A stretch of DNA of 64,000 bases from Orbus hercynius (GCF_003634275.1 NZ_RBWY01000002.1:1-64000), one strand, 5' to 3'; shown: positions 30,262-40,893, counted from the stretch's first letter. Numbers and translations: made by a program. The notes: generated from the letters alone by a model not told the origin.

Positions 30262-31437
30262 CTAAGACATTAACATATTTTGAATAAAGCCAACATGCAT
30301 TTTAACACCGACATCCATCACATCTTCATCTAAAATGAATTTAGCATTATGCAATCCAGCCGTTGCGCCCTTTTCTTTATTACCTGATCCCATAAATAAA
30401 AAGCAGCCCGGCACTTTTTCTTGATAAGAGGAAAAGTCTTCACTACCAAACATCGGCGCGGTAGCCATAATCAAATTATCTGCACCAACGACTTTCGTTA
30501 TCACTTGCTCCGCCACATCACAAGCAGACTGAGCATTATTGCCAATCGTATAACCTTGCGTCCATTTAAACTCATAACTTGCACCATGCGCCTGAGTAAT
30601 GCCAGCAATAATACGTTCCATTAATTGCGGTACTTTTTGGCGAACGTCTTTATTATGGGTTCTTAATGTGCCAGCTAAATGCGCTGATGTTGGGATTACA
30701 TTATAACTATCTCCCGCTTGGAATGTCGCAACCGTAAGTACCGGTGCGTGCAGCGGATCAAGGTTACGCGCAACGATTTGCTGTAATGCGGTGACAATTT
30801 CCGCGCCAATCACCACCGGATCAATACAAAGCTGTGGCATTGAACCGTGGCCCCCCACTCCTTTAATCGTAATATCAAAATTGTCACTCGATGCACTAAA
30901 CACGCCACGTTTAAGTGAAACTTTACCCGTTTCAATCGTTGGGAAAACGTGTAGGCCAAAAATCATATCCACATTGTTTAATACACCTTTCTCAACCAAC
31001 TCTTTGGCGCCGCCGGGCGGCACTTCTTCTGCGGGTTGGAAAATAAAGAGCACATTACCTTTAATCTGCGACTTTACTTGTGCTAGCACTTTAGCCGCCC
31101 CAAGTAGCATCGCCGCATGCGCATCATGACCACAAGCGTGCATCACGCCAGGATTGGTTGAGCTAAACGCTTCACCACTACACTCGGTAATCGGCAGGGC
31201 ATCAATGTCACCGCGCAGCGCAATGGTTTTACCAGCCTGAGCGCCTTGTAAATAGGCCGTCACACTCGTTGGTGTTGGGCGACTTAACGTTAACCCGTCG
31301 ATCTGCGTTAATTGCTCATAAATATAATTTGCGGTTTTTTGTTCATTAAATGTTAAATCAGGATACTGGTGAATATGGCGGCGCCAGGTAATCACATCAT
31401 GTTTAACTGATTCTATTAACGTATTGATTGTTTCCAT
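30262..31437 (-). CDS. M20D-family amidohydrolase (hippurate/N-acyl-amino-acid hydrolase type)
   Basis: This 391-residue metallopeptidase cleaves an amide bond of an N-acylated amino acid or similar compound. The metal site of the M20D group is visible: HACGHDAH, the catalytic pair QPAEE, the LHVFP histidine and the C-terminal GLHNAKF histidine. A dimerisation lid domain starts at about residue 180 (GVGGHGSMPQ). There is no signal peptide, so it is cytoplasmic. It shares a transcript with an MFS carrier (34 bp away) and lies beside a divergent AbgR-like regulator, suggesting uptake and hydrolysis of one small N-acyl compound. The substrate is not known. Confidence 0.88.
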   Translation of the reverse strand: METINTLIESVKHDVITWRRHIHQYPDLTFNEQKTANYIYEQLTQIDGLTLSRPTPTSVTAYLQGAQAGKTIALRGDIDALPITECSGEAFSSTNPGVMHACGHDAHAAMLLGAAKVLAQVKSQIKGNVLFIFQPAEEVPPGGAKELVEKGVLNNVDMIFGLHVFPTIETGKVSLKRGVFSASSDNFDITIKGVGGHGSMPQLCIDPVVIGAEIVTALQQIVARNLDPLHAPVLTVATFQAGDSYNVIPTSAHLAGTLRTHNKDVRQKVPQLMERIIAGITQAHGASYEFKWTQGYTIGNNAQSACDVAEQVITKVVGADNLIMATAPMFGSEDFSSYQEKVPGCFLFMGSGNKEKGATAGLHNAKFILDEDVMDVGVKMHVGFIQNMLMS

Positions 31438-31470
31438 AAACTTACTCCTAATGTTAATCCGTCAATGTAA

Positions 31471-32670
31471 TTAAGCGTGTGGTTTTTTAAGAGGCAATAC
31501 AATTAATCCCGCCAACACCATTCCAGCGGCGAGGAACATAAAGGCAAACGAAAAGTCACCTGACATCGCATTGTTTTGTGTTGAAATCATAAATCCAATC
31601 ACAATCGGTGAAACAAATCCACCAAGCGTTCCGCCTGTATTGACTAGTCCCATTGCTGAACCAATGACATTAGAAGGTAACCATTTCATTGGTAAGGTAA
31701 AAATGGTGACAAATGATGTCATTAGAAAAATATAGGCGATAAATAAAAATACCGCTGACACAATAATATTTGGGCTAACATAAACCAGCCAAATCGATAG
31801 CGCTGAAATCATTGAACTAACAAAAATAACACTTTTCTCTTTGTTACGCATGTATTTACCTACAAACCAGCCGCTACCGATTGATGAAAGCCACTGAGCA
31901 ACACCGCCCACCGCCATCACATAAGCTGCCCACTCCAGATTTAGCCCCCGCACTTGCACTAAATACTTAGGCAACCAAACCATTAAACCGTATGCCGGAA
32001 TATTCACGCCAAAAATGGCAACAAAAAGAAGAATGACCACCGGGTTTTTCAGTAACGAGATATAAGATATTTTCACGCTATCAGCAGCATGGATCGATTG
32101 CCCTTTTTTAGCGCTCGGAACCCATAACACAATAAACAAAGCAACAAGTAATGCAATAACGGCTAAATCAACATACGTCCAGCGCCACCCGATCGTACTG
32201 ACTGTATAACTAACCACAATCGGGCCAACAATCATCGCCACACCCGCTGATGATAATAAGATCGATTGTGCTAATGTACGTTCATCAACCGCAAAATTCG
32301 CAGAAACCGCCTTTGCACATGAACAGGGATAACCCGAATGGCCCACACCGGCTAAAAAACGAAACGCAATCAATAACGCGATGGTTGAGCCAACAAAACC
32401 AAATAAAAATGCACAGGCACTAATTGTTACCAATGATAGCAATAACACTTTTTTATAGCCAATGCGATCATTTAACCAACCCGCGGGAATTTGAAATAAT
32501 GAATAGGACAAGAAAAATAGACCGGTAATATAGCCAACATCTTGCGTAGAAAGCTCAAGTTCACGGCTAATATCAATCATCGCCAGCCCAATTACGGTTT
32601 TATCAATATACACAACCAGATAACCGATAAATAGTAGTAATATCATCATATACTTTTTTTCTATTTTCAT
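31471..32670 (-). CDS. MFS transporter, probably for the M20D substrate
   Basis: The 399-residue major facilitator has 12 membrane segments. GYLVVYIDKTVIGLAM in segment 1, LNDRIGYKKVL in loop 2-3 and FRFLAGVGHSGYPCS in segment 4 place it near the organic-anion/sugar-acid carriers, but it is clearly distinct from the carrier at 9576. I chose ATG 32670 over the GTG 12 bp upstream because MKIEKKYMM is the more natural N-terminus. It is the first gene of the two-gene unit with the peptidase. It probably imports the compound the peptidase cleaves; this is an inference from position. Confidence 0.82.
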   Translation of the reverse strand: MKIEKKYMMILLLFIGYLVVYIDKTVIGLAMIDISRELELSTQDVGYITGLFFLSYSLFQIPAGWLNDRIGYKKVLLLSLVTISACAFLFGFVGSTIALLIAFRFLAGVGHSGYPCSCAKAVSANFAVDERTLAQSILLSSAGVAMIVGPIVVSYTVSTIGWRWTYVDLAVIALLVALFIVLWVPSAKKGQSIHAADSVKISYISLLKNPVVILLFVAIFGVNIPAYGLMVWLPKYLVQVRGLNLEWAAYVMAVGGVAQWLSSIGSGWFVGKYMRNKEKSVIFVSSMISALSIWLVYVSPNIIVSAVFLFIAYIFLMTSFVTIFTLPMKWLPSNVIGSAMGLVNTGGTLGGFVSPIVIGFMISTQNNAMSGDFSFAFMFLAAGMVLAGLIVLPLKKPHA

Positions 32671-32871
32671 TGTTTTACCCACTTTTGTTAACTTTAATGA
32701 GACATTTTGTGTATTGGTGGTTAATTAAATCATCATAAAAACGTGATCTATGTCACAAAAAATTATTATATTACAATAAATTAGTTGTTATTAATTACTA
32801 TATATTCCCTTTTTATTTATAGGGGAATAATATTTTTCACCACGTGATAATAAAAGCTGATAGAGTAACAG

Positions 32872-33801
32872 ATGAAATATTTACCTAAAATAAACCAATT
32901 AAAAGTTTTTCAAGCTGTGATTAAATATGGCAGTATCCGAGCAGCATCGCGTGCTCTAAATCAATCTCAGCCTGCGTTGACACGTTCACTTAAAGAGTTA
33001 GAAGCTAGTCTTGGTGCCACTTTAATCATTCGCGGCATACGCGGTATCGAACTGACTGAAGCGGGTCGATTATTTGCCGTGAGAATGGAAATTATTTTAC
33101 GAGAACTGCAAAAAGCAACTGAAGAGCTGCAGTATGTCAATGAACAAGCTGAAAGCAATCTGCGTATTGGCTGTTCATCGTTAATATTATTAACCATTTA
33201 TCCCAAAATCTTGGCTGAATTTAAAAAATATCATCCAAAAGCCTCTTTACTACTCAAAGAGGGTCAATTATCGTCATTAATGCCAGAATTAAGGGAGAAT
33301 AAACTCGATTTTGCCATTGGATCGGTTTCAGAAAATATTCCCTTGTTTGATTTTATCGAAGAACCACTCTTTAAAGCCTCGTTCACCATTTTATGCCGTA
33401 AAGGGCATAAACTTGAGCACTGTACCCATCTTGAACAGCTCAAAGATGCCAATTGGTTAGTCCCAGCAACCGATATGGGTTATTACCAACAATTGCAGCA
33501 ATTTTTAGACAACAGCCATACCCAATTAGCCTCAACACCATTATCAACCGATTCCGTCATCTGTGGTCTTAATTTAGTGCTCAACAGTGACTATTTAATT
33601 ATTATTGCCAAATCCATGTCAAAGCCCTTGATGCTTGGCGAACACTTTGCTGAAATTATCTTAACGACAAGTTTGCCATGTGCTACCTATAGCCTGATTT
33701 ATCCTCGTAATATTCCCTTAACATTGACGGCTAATCGCATGATAAAAATTTTACGTTGGCATTGTCAAAAAACCAATTGGAATAAGGTGTATCAATCATA
33801 A
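32872..33801 (+). CDS. LysR-family regulator, AbgR-like
   Basis: This 309-residue LysR regulator has an N-terminal winged helix (residues 6-65: QLKVFQAVIKYGSIRAASRAL, SQPALTRSLKELE) and a two-lobed periplasmic-binding-like effector domain. From memory its closest E. coli relative is AbgR, which controls aminobenzoyl-glutamate hydrolase genes; GSIRxAS, QSQPAL and YYxQLxxxLD are shared. It is divergent from the MFS-peptidase pair, the standard layout for a LysR target. The 200-bp gap is AT-rich and should hold the operator, but I could not define a T-N11-A site with confidence. Confidence 0.87.
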   Translation: MKYLPKINQLKVFQAVIKYGSIRAASRALNQSQPALTRSLKELEASLGATLIIRGIRGIELTEAGRLFAVRMEIILRELQKATEELQYVNEQAESNLRIGCSSLILLTIYPKILAEFKKYHPKASLLLKEGQLSSLMPELRENKLDFAIGSVSENIPLFDFIEEPLFKASFTILCRKGHKLEHCTHLEQLKDANWLVPATDMGYYQQLQQFLDNSHTQLASTPLSTDSVICGLNLVLNSDYLIIIAKSMSKPLMLGEHFAEIILTTSLPCATYSLIYPRNIPLTLTANRMIKILRWHCQKTNWNKVYQS

Positions 33802-34003
33802 TTTATGTATTTCTCAACTGGTTACAACCACTTTCAAGTGGTAAATACAAATTATGATAAAATAGGACCATTGTGATATATTCTAGATAAAACCATACAA
33901 CTATTAACAAACAATTGCTATTATCGCCTCAAACATTTATGTATAATTAGTTATCATGTTTGATCAAAGTAATCCCGTTGGTAACCTTTATTAGGAAGAT
34001 GCG

Positions 34004-35095
34004 ATGACTCAATTGCGCTTATTTACCCCTTTTTTATGTATGATAGTTTTCATGCATGGCGCTTATGCAAAACCGGCTATCACGCTATCAGATTCAAACA
34101 ATAGTATTGTTGTCAATGACCCCTCTGTTCTTATTCCGTCACTACGCGCAGCGGCTGAAAAAGGTGAAGCTGATGCGCAGTATTCTTTAGGGAATATTTA
34201 TCAACAAGGATTGAGCGAAGATGTTAATTATATCAAAGCCGCCTTTTGGTACAAAAAAGCCGCCGATCAAGGATTAGCTAAAGCACAAAATAACCTCGCC
34301 AATCTGTATGCTGACGGTTTAGGTGTCGAACGCGATTTAGTCAAAGCCTTTGAATATTATAAATTAGCAGCGGATCAAAATTATCCCTTAGCACAATATA
34401 ATCTTGCCTTAGCGTATAAGAATGGCACCGGTACTGAGAAAAATGCGTTAAGAGCTATCGATTTATTCAAAGTGGCGGGAGAACAAGGTATCTCGGATGC
34501 TAATCTCAACGCTGGCTTGATGTATTTTTTTGGCGATGGTATTAAAGAAAATCGAGCGACGGCAGCAGATTGGTTTAGTAAAGCAGCAACTGATGGCAAT
34601 AGTGAAGCCCTCTATTATCTTGCTGTTATGTCAGAGAAAGGCGATGGCATCACTCAAGACTATATTGCCGCTATCTATTTCTATACTGAATCAGCAGAAC
34701 ATGGCTATGTGCCGGCAATGTATAATTTGGGAATTATGTATGCAACCGGTTCTGGTACGAGACCAGACAATGAAAAAGCAGCCTATTGGTTTACTAAAGC
34801 AGCTGAAAACGGTAATGCCGACGCCCAATATAATATTGGTGTCATGTACGATGTCGGTGGCGGGGTACCACAAGATCCGGCTAAAGCAGCACAGTGGTAT
34901 ATAAAAGCAGCCGAACAAGGTAGTGTCGATGCACAGTATAATTTAGCCGTGAAATATCTTGAAGGCGATGGCATAACTAAAAATAAAGGACGTGCTATTT
35001 ATTGGTTTACCAAAGCGGCCTCACAAAACGATCCAGATGCACAAGCTTATTTAGCTGAATTACTCAAAGATGATAAATATACCGAAGACAAATAA
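34004..35095 (+). CDS. Secreted Sel1-repeat protein
   Basis: The 363-residue protein has a Sec signal peptide of about 22 residues (cleavage after AYA) and then at least eight Sel1-like repeats of about 36 residues from residue 50 on. Repeats show A-x-x-G-x-A-x-A-Q-Y-N-L-A and G-x-G-x-x-x-x-x-x-A-x-x-W-[YF]-x-K-A-A. Such solenoids bind other proteins or peptides, often in the periplasm or in host interaction; the partner is unknown. It has its own upstream gap of about 200 bp and shares a terminator with convergent ppc. Confidence 0.88.
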   Translation: MTQLRLFTPFLCMIVFMHGAYAKPAITLSDSNNSIVVNDPSVLIPSLRAAAEKGEADAQYSLGNIYQQGLSEDVNYIKAAFWYKKAADQGLAKAQNNLANLYADGLGVERDLVKAFEYYKLAADQNYPLAQYNLALAYKNGTGTEKNALRAIDLFKVAGEQGISDANLNAGLMYFFGDGIKENRATAADWFSKAATDGNSEALYYLAVMSEKGDGITQDYIAAIYFYTESAEHGYVPAMYNLGIMYATGSGTRPDNEKAAYWFTKAAENGNADAQYNIGVMYDVGGGVPQDPAKAAQWYIKAAEQGSVDAQYNLAVKYLEGDGITKNKGRAIYWFTKAASQNDPDAQAYLAELLKDDKYTEDK

Positions 35096-35118
35096 GCATT
35101 GCCAATTCGGCAATGCTT
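35094..35118. terminator. Hairpin between the Sel1 gene and ppc
   Basis: A perfect 10-bp stem (AAGCATTGCC / GGCAATGCTT) with an AATTC loop lies between convergent stops. T-tracts on both sides are short, so termination strength is moderate. Confidence 0.7.
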
Positions 35119-35127
35119 AATTTATCG

Positions 35128-37767
35128 CTAGCCAGAATTACGCATGCCAGCGGCGATGCCAGAAATTGTAATCATCAGCGCTTGTTCAACTACCGAATTT
35201 TCCTCCTGATTTTTTCTAGAACGCTCAAGTAACTCGATTTGCAATAAATTGAGCGGCTCAATGTAAGTATTTCGCAGTGCGACCGATTGAGCAATCCAAG
35301 GTAAGTCAGCCATAAGGCTGTCATCATCGGTAATTTTTAATACAGTATTAATATCATCTTTTAGTCGCTGACAAAGGGCTTCACCTAAATTCCACAGCGA
35401 CGGCGATACTAAACGTTTTTCATAGTAACGATAAATATTGGTATCTGACTTTGCATACACCATTTCCAGCATACCAAGACGAGTATTGAAAAACGGCCAA
35501 TCATGATACATCTGTTTTAATAGCATCTCGTTACCCTGATCAATCGCTGTTTGCAGTGCAGAGCCGGCCCCTAACCAAGACGGTAACATTAAACGGTTTT
35601 GTGTCCAGGCAAAAATCCATGGAATCGCACGAAGGCTCTCGATACCGCCATTTTGTTTCCGCTTTTGAGGTCTTGAACCTAACGGTAAACGACCTAACTC
35701 AGTTTCGGGCGTAACCGCGCGGAAATAAGGCACAAACTCAGGTTCATCTCGCACATAATGTCGATAGCACTGACATGAGGTTTGTGACATTTGATCCATC
35801 AAATCACGCCACTCTTGCTTAGGATTTGGTGGTGGCAGTAAATTGGCTTGTAAGATTGCTGATGCATAAAGCATCATACTACTTAAGGCAATTTCCGGTA
35901 ATCCAAGTTTAAAACGGATCATTTCACCTTGTTCGGTCACTCGCAGCCCACCTTGTAATGATCCCGGCGGTTGAGAGAGTAATGCCGCATGTGCCGGCGC
36001 ACCACCACGCCCAATTGTCCCACCACGTCCATGGAATAAGGTAAGTTCAATGCCGTTATCAGCGAACAGTTTTACCAGTTCTTCTTGTGATCGATATTGC
36101 GCCCATGAGGCAGCAAGTGTTCCCGCATCTTTAGCTGAATCAGAATAGCCAATCATCACCATCTGCTTACCATTCATTTTTGCTCGATACCAGGGTATAT
36201 CAAGCAGTTTTTGCATTACCGATTTAGCATTATTCAGATCATCTAACGTTTCAAAAAGCGGCACAACCGGAATATTTTTTTGACAATTAGCCGCTTTAAG
36301 TAATAAATTCACCGCCAAAATATCTGATGGTGTTTTGGCCATCGAAATCACATAAGCAGCTATCGACTCATCTCCCGCCTGCGCAATGACTTCGCAAGTA
36401 TCAAATACCTCTTTAACCGATTCGGTAGGCTGCCAGCGATAAGGTAACAAGGGTCGATTGGACGCGAGTTCTGAGAGTAAAAACTGTACTCTTTCTTCTT
36501 CTGACCATAGCTCATAACGACCCATATTGAGTTCTTGAGTTAAGGCATCAAGGGCTTTTGTATGTAATGCACTATCTTGTCTGATATCTAAGCGCACCAG
36601 CTGCAAACCAAAACTTTTAATCCGGCGTAACGTATCTAAAAGTGGGCCATGTGCAATCGTTGACATACCACAGGTAATTAACGAGTTATAACAATCATAA
36701 AGAGGCTGCCACAGATCGTCATTTTTAAGTAAAATGCCCGCTGGTGGTAAAATATCTTCATCGTTAAGTTTAGACGTTAAATAAGCATGAGTTTGTACTA
36801 AGCGCGAACGTAACATTTTCATGACAACGCGATACGGCTCAGAGTACTCTTTATCGGATTCTAAATAGCGCAGCACATCTGGCGTACACTCTGACATCGA
36901 TAATTCACGCACTAACACTTGAATATCAGCCAAAAATAGTTCAATTGCTTTAAGGCGAGCTTGTAACATCACTTTGGCAGTCACTTGCGCGGTCACATTT
37001 GGGTTACCATCGCGATCGCCGCCCATCCACGAAGTAAATTTAATCGGCACTTGTTCAACCGGTAGCTGCCGCTCAAATGCATCGACTAGCTGATCATTAA
37101 ACTCGCGTAAAAAGAGCGGCACGCCAACCCACAAGCTATCTTCAATAACTGAAAATCCCCATTTTGCTTCATCAATGGGGGTTGGCCGCTGTTTACGAAT
37201 TTCGTCGGTATACCAAGCCTGGCTGACTAATTGACGTAGCCGACGCATAATGCGATCTTTTTCATAATCCGCTAAATCATCATGATCAAGCTGCACCAAG
37301 CAGGTGTTGATCGAGGTATAGGTATTAATCAAAGTGCGACGATTAATTTCGGTAGGGTGCGCAGTCAAAACCAATTCAATCGATAATTTATCAATCGCTT
37401 GATCAATCAGTTGTGGAGCAATGTTTTGACTTTTTAATGCGGCAAATAATTCGGTGAGTTTTTGCGGGCTACTCACGGCCTCGCCATGAGGTGAAATACC
37501 ATAATGCTCTGCGGCCGTATTGGCAAGATTTAAAAATTGATTGAATGCTCGCGCGATCGGCAGTAGCTCTTGATTACTTAAATGACTAATAACCCGAAGT
37601 AATTCATCATGTGCGATACGATCACCTTGCTGGCTCATTTTAGCGAGTCGTCTAATATTTTCAACTCGCTCAAGCGTTTCTTTACCAGCTGCTCGCTCTA
37701 TCGCATTACCTAAAAGTGTACCAAGCATATTGACGTTGCTTTTCATCAGTGAATAATCGGTCTTCAT
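35128..37767 (-). CDS. ppc: Phosphoenolpyruvate carboxylase
   Basis: Ppc carboxylates phosphoenolpyruvate to oxaloacetate, refilling C4 acids. From ATG 37767 the protein has 879 residues (E. coli 883). The catalytic motifs [14 protein letters not shown] (His near 135), [32 protein letters not shown] and the ending AAGMRNSG are all present. A start 51 bp further upstream was rejected because E. coli homology begins exactly at [16 protein letters not shown]. It stands divergent from the nuoJ operon. Confidence 0.97.
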   Translation of the reverse strand: MKTDYSLMKSNVNMLGTLLGNAIERAAGKETLERVENIRRLAKMSQQGDRIAHDELLRVISHLSNQELLPIARAFNQFLNLANTAAEHYGISPHGEAVSSPQKLTELFAALKSQNIAPQLIDQAIDKLSIELVLTAHPTEINRRTLINTYTSINTCLVQLDHDDLADYEKDRIMRRLRQLVSQAWYTDEIRKQRPTPIDEAKWGFSVIEDSLWVGVPLFLREFNDQLVDAFERQLPVEQVPIKFTSWMGGDRDGNPNVTAQVTAKVMLQARLKAIELFLADIQVLVRELSMSECTPDVLRYLESDKEYSEPYRVVMKMLRSRLVQTHAYLTSKLNDEDILPPAGILLKNDDLWQPLYDCYNSLITCGMSTIAHGPLLDTLRRIKSFGLQLVRLDIRQDSALHTKALDALTQELNMGRYELWSEEERVQFLLSELASNRPLLPYRWQPTESVKEVFDTCEVIAQAGDESIAAYVISMAKTPSDILAVNLLLKAANCQKNIPVVPLFETLDDLNNAKSVMQKLLDIPWYRAKMNGKQMVMIGYSDSAKDAGTLAASWAQYRSQEELVKLFADNGIELTLFHGRGGTIGRGGAPAHAALLSQPPGSLQGGLRVTEQGEMIRFKLGLPEIALSSMMLYASAILQANLLPPPNPKQEWRDLMDQMSQTSCQCYRHYVRDEPEFVPYFRAVTPETELGRLPLGSRPQKRKQNGGIESLRAIPWIFAWTQNRLMLPSWLGAGSALQTAIDQGNEMLLKQMYHDWPFFNTRLGMLEMVYAKSDTNIYRYYEKRLVSPSLWNLGEALCQRLKDDINTVLKITDDDSLMADLPWIAQSVALRNTYIEPLNLLQIELLERSRKNQEENSVVEQALMITISGIAAGMRNSG

Positions 37768-37886
37768 AGGAGCCCTCAATTGACGTGCAAAAATAATAGT
37801 ATGAAAAATAGAATGCAATACTCATCAGATACTTTATAACAATGCGATAATAAAATTAAATCATAAAAACTTATATCGCCCGATTA

Positions 37887-38009
37887 ATGACTAATTATCA
37901 TTATGTGTTAAGCCGCCTGCGCCATTTATTGACTCGCGTGTTAGATGATCTGCTTCAAATTCATCCTTTACATCTCCACAATATTAAATTCACTAGACTT
38001 TTTTTTTAA
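37887..38009 (+). CDS. Possible 40-residue small open frame
   Basis: ATG to TAA encodes 40 residues starting MTNYHYVLSRLRHLLTRVL. The codons of its middle part are richer in G and C than the surrounding spacer, which is why it is listed. There is no ribosome-binding site before the ATG and I recognise no family. It could be a relic of a lost gene or chance. Low confidence. Confidence 0.15.
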   Translation: MTNYHYVLSRLRHLLTRVLDDLLQIHPLHLHNIKFTRLFF

Positions 38010-38088
38010 TAAGCATAAGAATACAGCAGCATAAACAATTTTATTTGAAATTCACTCGCTTAAATGCCATAGCTAGGGATAAGAATTT

Positions 38089-38116
38089 TTGATTATTCAA
38101 TTCTCTATACTATAAT
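38089..38116 (+). promoter_or_regulatory. Promoter in front of nuoJ
   Basis: TTGATT (38089-38094) and a perfect TATAAT (38111-38116) are 16 bp apart, 71 bp before the nuoJ ATG. A promoter here means the five-gene unit starts with nuoJ and is not simply the tail of a longer operon. Confidence 0.7.
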
Positions 38117-38187
38117 GAGTAGTACAATAATATGGAATCAATTCATATTAACAACTTAAAATATTGAATAACAATTTGGGTAAATAA

Positions 38188-38748
38188 ATGGTTTCCATTT
38201 TTTATATAGCGGCGATTATTACTGTTTTAGCAAGCATTAAAGCTATCAGTAGTACAAAATCAATGAGCGCCCTTTTATATTTTGTGATATCGCTTTTAGC
38301 AACCTCTGTGGTATTTTTCATCATGGGGGCATATTTCTCGGCAGCACTTATTGTCGTGTTATTTATCGGGGCGGTATCATTACTCTTTTTATCGGTGCTC
38401 TCATTAATTAATCTGCGCAAAGATATGGTTGAACAAAATAAGCATGGCATTAGCCCCAAAATATGGCTTGGTCCCCTTATTTTGGTTTTTGTGCTCTTTG
38501 TTACGTTAATTTATGGTATTGCAAGCAATGATTACAGCGCTTTGCAAACTAATCATAGCGATCGCACGACACTGACAGAGATGTTCTTAGGTCCTTATAT
38601 TCTGGTGATTGAATTAGCAATTTTATTGCTTTTATGTGGCCTTGTAATTGCGTATCATTTTATTTATCGTCTTTATATTCACAAAGAATCGCATTCACTT
38701 GCACAAGATGATCAGATCGAGGAGCAACATGATTCCACTAATGCATAG
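38188..38748 (+). CDS. nuoJ: NuoJ-like subunit of complex I membrane arm, variant
   Basis: The 186-residue protein (E. coli NuoJ 184) has five membrane segments and aligns without gaps over the first 70 residues. In complex I, segment 3 forms the pi-bulge helix beside the quinone/E-channel. The E. coli stretch ALEIIVYAGAI reads [11 protein letters not shown] here, so E55 is Ile and the conserved Y59 is Phe. It is the first gene of a J-K-L-M-N unit with its own promoter and overlaps nuoK by 20 bp. The family is clear; normal function is doubtful because of these changes and the missing partners. Confidence 0.88.
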   Translation: MVSIFYIAAIITVLASIKAISSTKSMSALLYFVISLLATSVVFFIMGAYFSAALIVVLFIGAVSLLFLSVLSLINLRKDMVEQNKHGISPKIWLGPLILVFVLFVTLIYGIASNDYSALQTNHSDRTTLTEMFLGPYILVIELAILLLLCGLVIAYHFIYRLYIHKESHSLAQDDQIEEQHDSTNA

Positions 38749-39031
38749 CCTTATTCTCGCCACGACGCTCTTTGTTATCGGTTTATTTGGGGCAATGATT
38801 CGTCGTAATTTTCTTTTTTTACTATTAAGTTTAATGGTGATGATAAATGGTGCTTTAATCGCAATTGTTGCCGCTGGCGCATATTGGCAGCAACCAGATG
38901 GACAAATCATCTCAATTTTAGTTTTAAGTGCCGCCATCGCTGAGTCTTGTATTGGCCTTGCGTTATTAGTCAAAATGTTCCATCGCCGCAAAACAGTAAA
39001 CATTGATGCATTGAGTGAAATGAAAGGATGA
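38729..39031 (+). CDS. nuoK: NuoK-like subunit, lacking the key Glu36
   Basis: From ATG 38729, with GAGGAG before it, this is a 100-residue protein, exactly the E. coli NuoK length and collinear with it ([16 protein letters not shown] at the end). NuoK carries two buried glutamates of the proton path. E72 is kept ([12 protein letters not shown]), but E36 in GLEIMIN is Met here (SLMVMIN, codon ATG). E36 is the most conserved of the two in complex I. The reading frame is intact, and its stop overlaps the nuoL start (ATGA). Confidence 0.93.
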   Translation: MIPLMHSLILATTLFVIGLFGAMIRRNFLFLLLSLMVMINGALIAIVAAGAYWQQPDGQIISILVLSAAIAESCIGLALLVKMFHRRKTVNIDALSEMKG

Positions 39032-40875
39032 ATCTACTTTATTTAACAATTGTAATTCCACTACTATCTTTTTTAATATTGGTGTGCAGTGGCCGACATA
39101 TCAGCAAAAATAATATTATCATTATTGGAATTAGTACGATTATTTTATTGTGTATTTTAACAGTACTCGTTTGTATCGACTATCAAGCCAATACCGTACC
39201 CGATACCTCCTTAATTTACACTCGTTATTTATGGGAGTGGTTTACAGTCGGTGACACGAAGATCGCAATTGCTTTACAACTCGATGGTTTATCGTTAGTT
39301 TTTTTAGTAATTATTGCGTTTTTTAGTCTACTAATCTACAGTTTTTCTGCTTGTTATCTAACATCATCAAAGGACATTTATACTTTTTTTGCCTATGGTA
39401 ATTTACTTATTGCAAGCCTACTCTTACTAATATTAGCCGATAATTTATTTATATTATTAGTTGGCTGGGAAGGCATGGGCATTAGTTGCTATCTGTTGAT
39501 TGGTATCTATTATCAAAAACGGCAAGTCAGTTTTTCAGCCATCAAAGCATTTATTGTTATTAGTATCGCAGATGCGTTCTTACTATTAGGTATGTTTCTC
39601 ATTCATAATGAGCTGAATACATTGAATATTCGTGAGATAATCTCACTCGCCAATGAAAACTTAGCGATTGATTCGGAAATTATATTTTGGATAACACTGG
39701 TTCTATTCATTAGCGTGATGGGTAAAGCTGGATTATTCCCACTGCACACCAGCTTCACTGAAAGCTCAATTGCTCCGATGCCCGTTGTCACCATATTACA
39801 ATCGCTGGCTTTTGTACTATCAAGTGGGTACTTTGTATTAAGACTAAGCCCACTGTTTATGATGTCAACGGATGTGTTTGTCATAATGGGCGTGATGGCT
39901 GGTATCACACTGATTTTTGCAAGCTGTGTGTCGTTAGTACAAAATAATATTAAAACACTCGTTACTTATATTAACCTAGGTCAAATCAGTTACATTTTCT
40001 TTGCGTTTGTTATCAAAAACTGGGAACTGGCGCTCTATTATATGATTAGCTATAGTGTAACGAGTGCTTTATTATTACTATCAAGTGCCATTTTGATTAA
40101 AGTCAGCAATGGTGAGCAAAATATCTATAAACTTGGTGGATTATGCCGCCGTTATCCTGTTTTATATGGCACATTTTTATTATCTGCGGCCTCGCTCTGT
40201 GCAATGCCATGGATTATGTCTGCCTTTTACACCAAAGGAGATATTATTTGGGGACTAATGATTAATGACAAGATGGGCTTAGGTACCATAGCATTAATTG
40301 GTATTTTGCTCTCAACATTAAGTATATTGAGATTAATTTCTACCGTTTTTCATCACAAACAAAAACTGACATCTTTCACACCAATTTTGCCATATAGTTA
40401 TCTGCCTTTGGCAATTCTAGCAATTATGTCGACAGCTACTTTTGTTTATCTGCCATTACCAATTCAAGGACTGGTACCTAGTGTTGATTTTAATACTCAA
40501 AATCAACTCATTTTACAACTGTTATTAGCAGCGGTAACTATTTTGAGTATTCTCATTGCTTACATTCTATTTTTTGATACCAACTCTGAGATAAACGAGA
40601 TTATCCATACCCCGATTGGGAAAATGCTCTTTAGACTTTGGCATAATGAGTGGTGCTTTGATCAAATATTACAAATAGTCGTAATTCGTCCTTATCTTTA
40701 TTTGGCAAGATTAATTAAAACCGACCCGTTATCACAATGGAATCGAGCTATCAACTGGGGCGCAAGAAAGATCAATTTCCAAATTGCATCGCTAGAAAAT
40801 AGTCGATTACGCTGGTATATGATGTCGATTGTCATCGGCAGTATCATCATACTATTGTTACTTATTTTAATATAA
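39028..40875 (+). CDS. nuoL: NuoL-like antiporter subunit, proton-channel residues altered
   Basis: The 615-residue protein (E. coli NuoL 613) keeps the whole architecture: 14 antiporter segments, the long lateral helix and the final C-terminal segment ([11 protein letters not shown]). It keeps E148 (GWEG), K233 (GKAG), K309 (NNIKT) and K403 (AFYTKGD). It has lost the signature of segments 7-8, GPTPVSALIHAATMV, reading [15 protein letters not shown] with H254 to Gln. In HLMTHAFFKALLFL, now [14 protein letters not shown], both histidines become Tyr and K342 becomes Ser. Proton transfer through this subunit is therefore questionable. Confidence 0.92.
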   Translation: MNLLYLTIVIPLLSFLILVCSGRHISKNNIIIIGISTIILLCILTVLVCIDYQANTVPDTSLIYTRYLWEWFTVGDTKIAIALQLDGLSLVFLVIIAFFSLLIYSFSACYLTSSKDIYTFFAYGNLLIASLLLLILADNLFILLVGWEGMGISCYLLIGIYYQKRQVSFSAIKAFIVISIADAFLLLGMFLIHNELNTLNIREIISLANENLAIDSEIIFWITLVLFISVMGKAGLFPLHTSFTESSIAPMPVVTILQSLAFVLSSGYFVLRLSPLFMMSTDVFVIMGVMAGITLIFASCVSLVQNNIKTLVTYINLGQISYIFFAFVIKNWELALYYMISYSVTSALLLLSSAILIKVSNGEQNIYKLGGLCRRYPVLYGTFLLSAASLCAMPWIMSAFYTKGDIIWGLMINDKMGLGTIALIGILLSTLSILRLISTVFHHKQKLTSFTPILPYSYLPLAILAIMSTATFVYLPLPIQGLVPSVDFNTQNQLILQLLLAAVTILSILIAYILFFDTNSEINEIIHTPIGKMLFRLWHNEWCFDQILQIVVIRPYLYLARLIKTDPLSQWNRAINWGARKINFQIASLENSRLRWYMMSIVIGSIIILLLLILI

Positions 40876-40893
40876 TTTCAGAAGGGATTATCT

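Larger units (their letters stand above)
37768..38187. other. ppc-nuoJ intergenic region
   Basis: This 420-bp gap is where the genes nuoA to nuoI would lie in a complete operon. Nothing in it resembles them. It holds the nuoJ promoter (38089-38116), probably the ppc promoter, and one short open frame (37887-38009) of uncertain status. The rest is AT-rich and featureless. Confidence 0.7.
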
